Assembly (NCBI RefSeq): GCF_000284035.1 | Contig: NC_016887.1 | Span: 2,418,001-2,482,000, forward strand | Reading direction: 5' to 3' | Source: Nocardia cyriacigeorgica GUH-2 | GTDB lineage: Bacteria > Actinomycetota > Actinomycetes > Mycobacteriales > Mycobacteriaceae | Length of the DNA stretch: 64,000 bases | Shown: positions 51,708-60,001 of the stretch, piece by piece | Layout: each line of letters opens with the position of its first letter | Position numbering within the stretch: the stretch's first letter is position 1 | Notes under the pieces: generated by a model | What the model saw: the letters and a program-made list of their open reading frames with translations, nothing else | Databases searched by the model: none | What the model was told of the DNA's origin: nothing | Position numbers and translations under genes: made by a program

Positions 51708-51732
51708 GTACCCGGTGCGATGCTGGTCAATC
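51708..51732 (-). promoter_or_regulatory. Sigma-F/B-type promoter of the small membrane protein genes
   Basis: Read on the minus strand: GATT (51732-51729), 15 nt, GGGTAC (51713-51708). Confidence 0.55.
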
Positions 51733-51812
51733 GGCACCGGCCGGTTCGGCGTTTCCCGGCCTCCGCGATCACCCCGGCATCGGCCACACCCATCCGGATC
51801 CACTGTTTGGAA

Positions 51813-51827
51813 TACCCCGGCTGGGTA
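51813..51827 (+). promoter_or_regulatory. Copper-type operator box before the P-type ATPase
   Basis: TACCC-CGGCT-GGGTA, a perfect 5-5-5 inverted repeat of the type bound by the copper sensors RicR/CsoR in mycobacteria, 12 nt before the ATG. GTTT at 51805-51808 with GGGTAC at 51823-51828 could act as an overlapping promoter (14-nt spacing). Confidence 0.6.
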
Positions 51828-51838
51828 CCCTCGGGTGT

Positions 51839-54313
51839 ATGGGCTCCGATCACGGATCGCATCAGGACCATCACGCACCCGCCGGCGGGAACACGAGACC
51901 GCCGAACGGCGGCTCGGATATCGGCTCGGATGAGCAGGCCGGGCATCCCGAGCGCGCAGGCGCCAGCGGGCAGCCGCTCCCCGGCGGACCCCCGGGCCCG
52001 ACCGGGTCTGCCGGCGACAGCCAGCACCCGGGCCACGTCGCCGACAGTGCCCACAGCGCCCACGCCGGTCAGGATGCCGGCGCGGGTCGCGGCGCCGACG
52101 ATGACCGCAGCGGCGCGGACGACCGGACGGTGCGCGGCGACGGCCACGAGCACCGTGCAGACCAGCACGGCGCCCATGACAGTCATGAAGGAAAGGGTGC
52201 GATCTCCGGCCATGAGGCGCATGAGGCGCACACAGGACACGCAGGTCACGGCGGTGACGGGGGCCATGGCGGGCATGGCGGGCACGGCGGCCATGGCGAT
52301 CATGTGGCTCAGTTCCGGCGATTGTTCTGGTACATGCTGGTGCTGGCGGTGCCGGTGGTGGGGGCGAACGCGATGTTCGCGGATCTGCTGGGGTACGAGT
52401 TGCCGCACAGCGGGCCGGTCACCTGGATTTCGCCGGTGCTGGGGACGGTCATGTACGTGTGGGGTGGGCGGCCGTTTCTCACCGGTGCGGTCAGCGAGAT
52501 CCGGGCGCGGCAGCCGGGGATGATGCTGCTGATCGCACTCGCCATCACGGTGGCGTTCGTCGCGTCCTGGGGTGCGGTGCTCGGGATCGTGTCGCATGAG
52601 CTGGACTTCTGGTGGGAGCTGGCGCTGCTGATCGTGATCATGCTGCTCGGGCATTGGATCGAGATGCGCTCGCTCGGGCAGGCCTCCAGCGCCCTGGAAT
52701 CGCTGGCGGCGCTGCTGCCCGACGAGGCCGAGCGGGTCGACGGCGCGGAGATCACCACCGTCGCGGTCACCGAACTGGCCGAAGGCGATCTGGTGGTGGT
52801 GCGTCCGGGTGGGCGGGTGCCCGCCGACGGTGTGGTCGAATCCGGGAGCGCCGACGTCGACGAATCCATGATCACCGGCGAATCCATCGCCGTGCGGCGC
52901 GCCGCGGGTGATCGGGTGGTCGCGGGCACCGTCAGCACCGATTCGGCGCTGCGCGTGCGCATCACGGCGGTGGGGGAGGACACCGCGCTGGCCGGGATCC
53001 AGCGCCTGGTCAGCGAGGCGCAGAACTCGACCTCACGGGCGCAGGTGCTGGCCGACCGGGCCGCGGCCTGGCTGTTCTGGTTCGCGGCGGGCGCCGCGGC
53101 GATCACCGCGACGGTGTGGCTGGCGCTCGGCGAACCCGACGCCGCCGTCACCCGCACCATCACCGTCCTGGTCATCGCCTGCCCGCACGCACTGGGCCTG
53201 GCCATTCCGCTGGTGGTGTCCATCGCGACCGAACGCGCGGCCAAGGCCGGTGTACTGATCACCGACCGCCGTGCGCTGGAGGCGATGCGCACCGTCGACG
53301 CGGTGCTGTTCGACAAGACCGGCACCCTCACCAAGGGCGAACCCGCGGTGGTCGAGGTCGCCGGCAGCGACGGCTTCGACAGCGACCGCGTGCTCGCGCT
53401 GGCCGCCGCCGTGGAAGGCGACAGCGAACATCCGCTCGGCCGCGCCATCGTCACCGCGGCCGAACAGCGCGGCACCGATATCCCGGCCGCCAGGGATTTC
53501 GCGGCCCGCAACGGCGTCGGCGTCACCGCGCGTGTCGAGGACGCAACCGTCAGCGTGGGTGGGCCCGGCATGCTGAGTGAACACGGATTGGCCGAACTAC
53601 CCGAATCCGCCGCCTGGGCCGAGCAGGGCGCCACCGTGCTGCACGTCATCCGCGACGATGCCGTGGTCGGTGCGCTCGCGCTGGCCGACGAGATCCGCCC
53701 GGAATCCCAGCAGGCCGTCGACGCCCTGCATGAGCGCGGCGTTCATGTCGCCATGATCACCGGCGACGCCGCCCCGGTGGCGCACGCGGTGGCGCGCACG
53801 CTGGGAATCGACGAGGTCTTCGCCGGTGTGCTGCCGCAGGACAAGGGCGCCAAGGTGAAGTCGCTGCAAGCGGCGGGCCGCACCGTCGCCATGGTCGGCG
53901 ACGGCGTCAACGACGCACCCGCGCTCGCGCAGGCCGACGTGGGCCTGGCCATCGGCGCGGGCACCGACGTGGCCATCGCCTCGGCGGGCGTGGTGCTGGC
54001 CGGCGACGATCCGCGCTCGGTGCTGTCGGTCATGGCTCTCTCGCGTGCCACCTACCGCAAGATGATCCAAAACCTCAGCTGGGCAGCGGGATACAACCTG
54101 ATCGCGGTGCCGCTGGCCGCCGGTGTGCTCGCGCCGTGGGGCTTCACCCTGCCGATGGAGGTGGGCGCGCTGCTGATGTCGGCGTCCACGGTGGTCGTTG
54201 CGATCAATGCCCAGCTGTTGCGGCGGCTGGACCTGCGCCCGGCGGCGGTGCTGGGGGTGGCGGATCCGGATGCGAATTCCCTGGTCCCGCAGCAGCTTCC
54301 GGTTGCTCGATAG
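51839..54313 (+). CDS. Heavy-metal P1B-type ATPase (CopB-like, CPH motif)
   Basis: An 824-residue ion-pumping ATPase. The cytoplasmic N-terminus of about 155 residues is disordered and has more than 20 histidines, including GHGGHGGHGGHGDH, and replaces the usual CxxC metal domains. Membrane helices follow, with the actuator motif MITGES, the ion site CPH (448-450), the phosphorylated Asp492 in DKTGTLTKGEP and the hinge GDGVNDAPALAQ. CPH plus a His-rich N-terminus defines the P1B-3 group that exports copper or silver. A copper-type operator lies directly upstream. Confidence 0.92.
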   Translation: MGSDHGSHQDHHAPAGGNTRPPNGGSDIGSDEQAGHPERAGASGQPLPGGPPGPTGSAGDSQHPGHVADSAHSAHAGQDAGAGRGADDDRSGADDRTVRGDGHEHRADQHGAHDSHEGKGAISGHEAHEAHTGHAGHGGDGGHGGHGGHGGHGDHVAQFRRLFWYMLVLAVPVVGANAMFADLLGYELPHSGPVTWISPVLGTVMYVWGGRPFLTGAVSEIRARQPGMMLLIALAITVAFVASWGAVLGIVSHELDFWWELALLIVIMLLGHWIEMRSLGQASSALESLAALLPDEAERVDGAEITTVAVTELAEGDLVVVRPGGRVPADGVVESGSADVDESMITGESIAVRRAAGDRVVAGTVSTDSALRVRITAVGEDTALAGIQRLVSEAQNSTSRAQVLADRAAAWLFWFAAGAAAITATVWLALGEPDAAVTRTITVLVIACPHALGLAIPLVVSIATERAAKAGVLITDRRALEAMRTVDAVLFDKTGTLTKGEPAVVEVAGSDGFDSDRVLALAAAVEGDSEHPLGRAIVTAAEQRGTDIPAARDFAARNGVGVTARVEDATVSVGGPGMLSEHGLAELPESAAWAEQGATVLHVIRDDAVVGALALADEIRPESQQAVDALHERGVHVAMITGDAAPVAHAVARTLGIDEVFAGVLPQDKGAKVKSLQAAGRTVAMVGDGVNDAPALAQADVGLAIGAGTDVAIASAGVVLAGDDPRSVLSVMALSRATYRKMIQNLSWAAGYNLIAVPLAAGVLAPWGFTLPMEVGALLMSASTVVVAINAQLLRRLDLRPAAVLGVADPDANSLVPQQLPVAR

Positions 54314-54463
54314 GTTAGGGATCCCGCAACGGCGCAGAAGTCGCCGCCGGATCCGGTGATAGCCGTCATCCGCGGTCGAGTTCAGCGACAGCCGACCGCC
54401 GCCGCCCGCCCAGCGCGGGTTCAGCGGCAGCCGGCAGCGGCCGTCGCGTAGCCTGCCCGAACC

Positions 54464-56989
54464 TCAGTCGTCGTACCCCAGCCGCACGTCGTGCGAGACC
54501 TCACCGCCGGACACCAGCACCTGCCCGGTGACGGCCGGATAACCGCGCGCCACGATCGTGTACCGGCCGACCGGAAGATCCGGCACCACATAACGTCCGT
54601 GCTCGTCGGTGCGGGTGGTGGCGGTCAGTTCGCCGGACTCGTCCAGCACGGTGATCTGCGCATCGGCGACGGTCCGGCCGTCGGCGGTTTCGGCCGTGCC
54701 GACCAGCACCGCCATCGGTGTCAGCTCGATGTCGTGGCGCAGTACACCGGTGTCGGGCACCGCGAGGGTGATCGCGTCGGGCCGCATATGGTCGGCCACC
54801 GCCACCAGCGTGTACGACCCGGCGACGACGCCCTCGCACACATAGCCGCCGTCGGCCCCGGTCACCGCGGCTGCCACCACCTCGCCGCGCTGATCGGTGA
54901 GCGTGACGGTCGCTCCGGCCAGCGGATCACCGCTGCCCGCCGAACGCACCACTCCGGACAGTCGCCCCGAGCCGAGCAGGGTCAGATCGAGGCGCTGCGG
55001 CTGCGACCCGACCGTCACGTTGACTGCCGTCGGCTGATGCCCGCTCGCTGACGCGATCAGCACATAACTGCCGGCGTCCGCGCTCGCGAAGACGAACTCG
55101 CCGTGCGCGTCACCGGTGGCCCGCGCCGCCTGGCGGCCCTTCGGGTCGATCAGCGTGAGCGCGGCGTCGGGGACCGGCTGCCCGTCCTCACGATGGACGC
55201 GCCCGCTGATCGCGACGTCCGCGCCGTAGCCGGCGTCGAATGCCGAGGTCGCGGAACTCTCGTGCGCGCCATGACCATTGGCCTCGGCGTGCCGGGCCGC
55301 GGCGGCGGCCAGTACCGGTTCCGGTTCCGACAGCGCCTGCGCCGCGCCTTCCCACACCTGGTCCTCGTCCCAGGAGGACGCCGCCTCGGCCGGTTCCGCA
55401 TCAGGCGCGGTCGCCGCCACCGGCGCGTCCTGGAGCGGGATCTCCTTCATGAACATCAGCACCACGCACGCCAGCAGCGCCACCGCGGCGGCGGCATAGA
55501 ACACGCCCTGCATGGAATCGGTGAAACCGGTCAAGATCGGTGCCCGCACCTCCGGCGGCAGCGTCGCGATCACGCTGGTGTTGCTCTGCAGATCACCGAG
55601 CGCGGCCGCGTCGAAGCCGGGCGGCAGGGTCCCCCCGAAGGCCTCGGTGATCTTGCGCGGCAGCAGATTGAACAGAATGGTCAGGAAGATCGCGACGCCG
55701 AGGGTGCCGCCCATCTGCCGGAAGAACGTCGCCGACGCCGTCGACACGCCCATATCCGAGCGCGGGCCCGCGTTCTGCGCGGCGATGATCAGCGTCTGCA
55801 TACAGGCGCCGAGACCCAGCCCGATCACACCGCCGTAGACCAGCGGCTGCCACAGCGCGCTGTCGTAATGCACCTGCGCGTACAGTACGGCGCCCACCGC
55901 GATGATGAAGGTGCCGGCCACCGGCAGGATCTTGTAGCGCCCGGTGCGTTTGGTGATCTGGCCCGCGATCCCGGAACCGACCATGATGCCCAGCACCAGC
56001 GGCAGCATCAGCAGGCCCGCCTTCGTCGGCGAATAGCCGCGCACCACCTGGAAATACTGCGGCACCATGGTGATCGCGCCGAACATCGCCACACCGACGA
56101 TGAACCCGCCCGCGATCGTCACACTGAACGTCGAGTTCTTGAACAGCCGCAGCGGGATCAGCGCCGCGTCCTTCATCAGGAATTCGATCAGCACGAACAG
56201 CAGCAGCCCGGCCGCGCCGATGCCGTAGCAGGTCAGCGCCTTGTGCGAGTCCCAGCCCCAATGCCTGCCCTGTTCGGCCACGATCAGCAACGGCACCACA
56301 CAGATCGCCAGCGCGATGGCACCGAGCCAGTCGATGCGATGGTTCTGCCGTTGATGCGGCACGTTGAGCACCTTGGCGACCACGATCATCGCCAGCACGC
56401 CGACCGGCACGTTAACGAGGAACACCCAGCGCCAGCCCTCGATGCCGCCGAGGATGTCGTAATCGGAGAAGAACCCGCCCAGCACCGGGCCGAGCACCGT
56501 CGCACCACCGAAGACGATCATGAAATAGCCCTGGTAGCGCACCCGTTCGCGGGCCGGGACGATATCGCCGATGATGGTGAACGCCAGCGACATCAGGCCG
56601 CCGGCGCCGAGGCCCTGGAAGGCGCGGAACGCGGCGAGCTGATACATCGAGGTGGCGAAGGTGCAGGCCACCGAACCGATGACGAACAGCCCGATCGCGA
56701 GGAGATAGAACGGTTTGCGACCGTAGATGTCGGCGAGTTTGCCGTACAGCGGTGTGGTGATGGTCGCGGTGATCAGATAGGCGGTGGTGGCCCACGCCTG
56801 TTCGTCGAAACCGTGCAAGCTGTTGGCGATCTTGACGATCGCGACACTCACGATGTTCTGGTCCAGCGCGGCCAGGAACATGCCGAGCAACAGGCCGGAG
56901 AGAATCGTCAGCACCTGCCGATGCGACAGAGTGGTGCTCTCGCCGGTCTCCGGGGGCCCCGCGTCCGCCCGGGTGGTCGATGTGGTCAT
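54464..56989 (-). CDS. DHA2-family MFS exporter fused to three carboxypeptidase-regulatory-like domains
   Basis: An 841-residue protein. Residues about 25-530 form a 14-helix drug:H+ antiporter with motif A GKLADIYGRKPF, motif C GPVLGGFF and LDQNIVSVAI in the first helix. A linker (530-600) leads to three tandem beta-sandwich repeats (about 605-841), each following the pattern G-x-V/A ... G-x-P/T-V ... ATTRTDEHGRYVVPDLPVGRYT. Such repeats are typical of carboxypeptidase regulatory/CNA-B-like modules. The substrate is unknown. It is transcribed divergently from the next gene across a region with a palindromic operator. Confidence 0.9.
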   Translation of the reverse strand: MTTSTTRADAGPPETGESTTLSHRQVLTILSGLLLGMFLAALDQNIVSVAIVKIANSLHGFDEQAWATTAYLITATITTPLYGKLADIYGRKPFYLLAIGLFVIGSVACTFATSMYQLAAFRAFQGLGAGGLMSLAFTIIGDIVPARERVRYQGYFMIVFGGATVLGPVLGGFFSDYDILGGIEGWRWVFLVNVPVGVLAMIVVAKVLNVPHQRQNHRIDWLGAIALAICVVPLLIVAEQGRHWGWDSHKALTCYGIGAAGLLLFVLIEFLMKDAALIPLRLFKNSTFSVTIAGGFIVGVAMFGAITMVPQYFQVVRGYSPTKAGLLMLPLVLGIMVGSGIAGQITKRTGRYKILPVAGTFIIAVGAVLYAQVHYDSALWQPLVYGGVIGLGLGACMQTLIIAAQNAGPRSDMGVSTASATFFRQMGGTLGVAIFLTILFNLLPRKITEAFGGTLPPGFDAAALGDLQSNTSVIATLPPEVRAPILTGFTDSMQGVFYAAAAVALLACVVLMFMKEIPLQDAPVAATAPDAEPAEAASSWDEDQVWEGAAQALSEPEPVLAAAAARHAEANGHGAHESSATSAFDAGYGADVAISGRVHREDGQPVPDAALTLIDPKGRQAARATGDAHGEFVFASADAGSYVLIASASGHQPTAVNVTVGSQPQRLDLTLLGSGRLSGVVRSAGSGDPLAGATVTLTDQRGEVVAAAVTGADGGYVCEGVVAGSYTLVAVADHMRPDAITLAVPDTGVLRHDIELTPMAVLVGTAETADGRTVADAQITVLDESGELTATTRTDEHGRYVVPDLPVGRYTIVARGYPAVTGQVLVSGGEVSHDVRLGYDD

Positions 56990-57107
56990 GTGAGCCCTGA
57001 TTCTGATCTGGTAGCCGTGGCTGGGGAGCGCGCGCTGCGGCGCGGCGGTGGACCGGATCGGCGGCGCGTGATCAGGCTGTGCGCCCCAGCAGAATTGTTT
57101 AGCAACA

Positions 57108-57131
57108 GCAACTAGTTGCGTCGGCCAACTA
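57108..57131. promoter_or_regulatory. Palindromic operator candidate upstream of the MFS gene
   Basis: Two overlapping symmetries: the 12-bp palindrome GCAACTAGTTGC (57108-57119), and TAGTTG-N7-CAACTA (57113-57131). They lie about 120 nt before the exporter start in an unusually AT-rich stretch, as expected for a MarR- or TetR-type repressor site. No regulator gene is adjacent. The remainder of 56990-57298 shows no gene. Confidence 0.5.
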
Positions 57132-57298
57132 TACAATCGCCGGGTGTGTCGGCCGTCACCGGGTGCGACCGTCCCCGCGCGCGCCGTCGATGGGAATCAA
57201 TGGTTTCGCCGACAACGGTGCATCGACTATGAATGTGGGGTGCCACAGCCACGTGTGATCGTCTGCCCGCCTTCCGATCTGTGCCGCCGGGAGTCGAT

Positions 57299-58900
57299 GT
57301 GACCATCGAGCACCCCATCGAGCAGCCCGTCGAGGACGAGGTCTCCCAGCTGGCGCAGCGGGTCGAGAAGGCCCGCGGCCGGCTGGCGTATCAGTTCGAT
57401 CCGGCGCTCACCGACGCGCTGTCGGAAGAGGAATTGCGCGCCGAACGCGAACTCGCCGAGCGCATTCGGGTCCAGGACCGGGAGCAACGCTGGAAACAGG
57501 CGCAGGCCGCGGCCGCCGCCTCCGACCGTGCCAGGCAGACCACCGAAGAAATCGAGAAGGCCGACATTCGAGATCTATTGCTCGCCCGCAAGGCAATCGC
57601 CAACCAGCAGCGCGAATCCAGCCCGCACGCCAAACTGGCCTCGCTCTACCGGCACCGCGCCTGGTCGCTGCGTGCGCTGGCCGGTGTGGTGGCCGCAGGC
57701 ATGCTGTGGTCGGCGGTCAATGTGCAGCACAACATCGCCCCCGGCGGACCCGGCGATCCGCTGTACTGGTTCAGCTACCTGATCGAGGCGATGATCAGTG
57801 TCTGCCTCATCATCATCATGATCGGCACCAACAAGGTGTCGGAATGGGGTGTGGTCGACAACCGGCAGAAGGTCGCCGCCGCCGAAATCGCCCTGCTGGC
57901 ATTGACGGTCAGTCTCAACACCTACCCGTATGTGCGCGACGCGCAATGGTACGAGGCGGCCGTGCACGCGGTGGCGCCGGTGATGATCGGTGTCGCACTG
58001 CTCATCCACGACGCCGTCAGCGCGCGTTACGGCCTGGCCATCGCGCGGGCGACCGAGCAGGTCAAGGAGCTGCCCGATCCGGCCGAGCAGATCCGCAACC
58101 GGCTGCCCGACATCAACAGCTTCCGGTTGAGCGCGCCCGATTACGCGTTGCAGCAGCCGGTCGCCGCGGAACCGGTGGTCCAGGAGGAGATTCCGGCCGA
58201 AGCGCCGGAGGAGCAGCAGGCCGAGGCCGACGGTGGTGAGCCCGAGGTCGAGACCGAGGTGCTCGAGCAGCAGCCGGCGCCCGCCGCCGAGCCGGCACCC
58301 AAGGCCGCGTTCCGCGGTTCGGCTAAGCCGTCGACGCCGAAGATTCCGGTCTCGTTCGACGACGATGTGTTCCTCGGTTCTACCGAGCAGCCGGTGCCGG
58401 CCACGCCCGCGCGGGCGGCGTCCAACGGTGCGGCCGAGAGCAAGTCCGCGGCCACCAAGACCGCCGAGCTGAACGGCTCCGCCACCGGTGCCAAGGTGGG
58501 CTCCACGTCCTCGAACGGGGCCGCGAAGACCACCCCGCAGCCGACCGCCGCCAAGACGACCGCCGCACCGGCCAAGGCGCCCGCGCCGGAACAGCCCTCG
58601 ACCTCCACCGCGTTCCGCTCGACGGCAGCACCGAAGCCGGCCGAGTCCACGGTGGGAATCGACCGCCCCGAACCGGCTCCGGCATTCAGTGCTCTCGGTT
58701 CCTCCGAGAGCCCCAAGGCCGGCGCGCTCCGGGGCCGCAAGGCCAAGGGCAAGGCGGCCGACAGCGAACCCACTCTGCACGAGGTCGTCAGCGCCACCAG
58801 CATCTACGACACCGGCCAGTTCCGGATCGCCGAAGAGCTCGAGCGCGAACTCGCCGAGATGCAGGCCGCGCGCCGCCGCGCCAGGACCAGCAAACGCTGA
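57299..58900 (+). CDS. Four-helix membrane protein with long disordered C-terminus (possibly DUF2637-like)
   Basis: A 533-residue protein. A charged coiled-coil-like N-terminus (about 1-110, many Glu/Arg/Gln) is followed by four membrane segments around 122-145, 158-178, 195-212 and 222-240. A Pro/Ala/Glu/Thr-rich low-complexity tail (about 275-490) and a basic helical end (EELERELAEMQAARRRAR) complete it. The membrane part loosely resembles DUF2637/Spd proteins of actinobacterial plasmid spread, but no transfer genes are nearby. GTG 57299 follows GGGAG by 5 nt. Function is not known. Confidence 0.65.
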   Translation: MTIEHPIEQPVEDEVSQLAQRVEKARGRLAYQFDPALTDALSEEELRAERELAERIRVQDREQRWKQAQAAAAASDRARQTTEEIEKADIRDLLLARKAIANQQRESSPHAKLASLYRHRAWSLRALAGVVAAGMLWSAVNVQHNIAPGGPGDPLYWFSYLIEAMISVCLIIIMIGTNKVSEWGVVDNRQKVAAAEIALLALTVSLNTYPYVRDAQWYEAAVHAVAPVMIGVALLIHDAVSARYGLAIARATEQVKELPDPAEQIRNRLPDINSFRLSAPDYALQQPVAAEPVVQEEIPAEAPEEQQAEADGGEPEVETEVLEQQPAPAAEPAPKAAFRGSAKPSTPKIPVSFDDDVFLGSTEQPVPATPARAASNGAAESKSAATKTAELNGSATGAKVGSTSSNGAAKTTPQPTAAKTTAAPAKAPAPEQPSTSTAFRSTAAPKPAESTVGIDRPEPAPAFSALGSSESPKAGALRGRKAKGKAADSEPTLHEVVSATSIYDTGQFRIAEELERELAEMQAARRRARTSKR

Positions 58901-58917
58901 CCGTCCGCCGCCGCTAC

Positions 58918-59215
58918 CGCGTCACGGCCGCAACGCCTGTTTGCCGATCGTGGCGCGGTCGGCCAATGCTGTGAGCACGGCCGACACCACCCGCCGCCGC
59001 ATGCACCAGCATGGTTTCCCCGGCGGACAACCTGCCGAGCGGTTTCAGGGCGGCCAGTGCGGTGGCCCAATTGAGCACCAGCCCCAATGCCTGCTCATCG
59101 GCCCACCCGGCAGGAACCGGTGCGAGCCCGGCCACCGGCGTGACCATGAATTCGGCGAATGCGCCTGGGCCCGTGCCGATTACCCGGGGCTCGTCCCGGG
59201 CCGCAGGGGCGGCGC
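58918..59215 (-). pseudogene. Remnant of a zinc-type/quinone oxidoreductase (MDR family)
   Basis: On the minus strand a frame gives RVIGTGPGAFAEFMVTPV, QALGLVLNWATALAAL and ETMLVHAAAGGVG, a clear piece of an NADPH:quinone oxidoreductase up to its glycine-rich loop. Directly after AAGGVG the frame is lost. A shifted frame reads VLTALADRATIGKQALRP and stops, which is the family's extreme C-terminus. About 150 residues between them and the N-terminus are missing. The gene is therefore truncated and frameshifted. Its intact ArsR-type neighbour probably once controlled it. Confidence 0.75.
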
Positions 59216-59262
59216 ATTCTTTTCGATGACAGGCGAAGAGAACGCGGCTAAGCTTCCATTTA

Positions 59263-59278
59263 TTCGATAGGTATCGAA
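59263..59278. promoter_or_regulatory. Inverted-repeat operator for the ArsR-family gene
   Basis: TTCGAT-AGGT-ATCGAA lies 14 nt before the GTG start. The short perfect repeat in an AT-rich promoter fits autoregulation by an ArsR-type dimer. Confidence 0.5.
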
Positions 59279-59292
59279 GAGAGGATGTAGCG

Positions 59293-59628
59293 GTGCCACT
59301 GGGGAGATGGAAGTCCGCCGACCATCCCGCGATCGAGGAGGTCGCGATCGACGATGTGCTGCACGCGCTGGCCGATCCGACTCGTCGCCGCATCGTGCGG
59401 ACCCTGCTCGCCGAGGGCGATCGGCCGTGCGGCACCTTCGATCTCGACGTCGCCGCCTCCACCCTCAGTCATCACTTCAAGGCCCTGCGCCGAGCCGGGG
59501 TCATCCGGCAATTCGACGTCGGACGTCAGCGGATGAACACGCTACGACTCGATGAACTCGGCACCCGGTTCCCCGGATTGGTCGATTCCATCCTCGCGAT
59601 GTCCGAACCCGAGGCCCCGAACCGCTGA
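59293..59628 (+). CDS. ArsR-family winged-helix transcriptional regulator
   Basis: A 111-residue regulator. LHALADPTRRRIVRTLLAEGDRPCG leads into the recognition helix region DVAASTLSHHFKALRRAGVI, then QRMNTLRLDEL. The classical metal-binding CxC of ArsR/SmtB is absent, so it probably senses something other than metal, as do many paralogues paired with oxidoreductases. GTG is the start, with GAGGATG upstream. Its original partner gene next door is a pseudogene. Confidence 0.88.
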   Translation: MPLGRWKSADHPAIEEVAIDDVLHALADPTRRRIVRTLLAEGDRPCGTFDLDVAASTLSHHFKALRRAGVIRQFDVGRQRMNTLRLDELGTRFPGLVDSILAMSEPEAPNR

Positions 59629-59650
59629 TTTCACACCGTCAGGAGTCACC

Positions 59651-60001
59651 ATGCCGACGATCATGTTCGCGCGGACCGCCGCCGTCCCCGTCAGCGCCTG
59701 GCTCATCATCCAGCTGACCTTCGACGCCGGCTACCGCGCCGACAATATCTTCGCCGCACCGGATTTCGCCTTCTCGCTGGTGCTGCTGATCGCGGCCTTC
59801 CTGCCCACTCGCATCGCGGTGCCTGCCTTGACCGCCGGTTTCTTCTTCGGGTCCGGCGTGATCACCGTCGCCGCGCTCGACCGCTTCGACCGAGCGCAGG
59901 TCGGTGCCGGTGTGCTCGACCTCGTCATCGCCGCGATCTACCTGGTCTGTGCCGGACTGCTGGTGTCGCGCGTTCCGCGTCGGATGGCGCCTGCTTCCTA
60001 G
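59651..60001 (+). CDS. Small four-helix membrane protein
   Basis: A 116-residue protein with hydrophobic segments at about 10-25, 38-55, 58-80 and 88-108 (VLDLVIAAIYLVCAGLLVSRVP). No family motif is recognised. AGGAG precedes ATG 59651, and the gene follows the ArsR gene by 22 nt, so it is probably in the same operon. Its TAG stop overlaps the TAG stop of the convergent methyltransferase gene in the shared tetranucleotide CTAG. Confidence 0.72.
   Translation: MPTIMFARTAAVPVSAWLIIQLTFDAGYRADNIFAAPDFAFSLVLLIAAFLPTRIAVPALTAGFFFGSGVITVAALDRFDRAQVGAGVLDLVIAAIYLVCAGLLVSRVPRRMAPAS

Noticed and set aside
57299-58900. Integrated plasmid or conjugative element suggested by the DUF2637-like protein
   Set aside because: No integrase, replication, Tra/FtsK or relaxase gene and no tRNA attachment site are nearby. 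XerD at 25 kb is the housekeeping recombinase.
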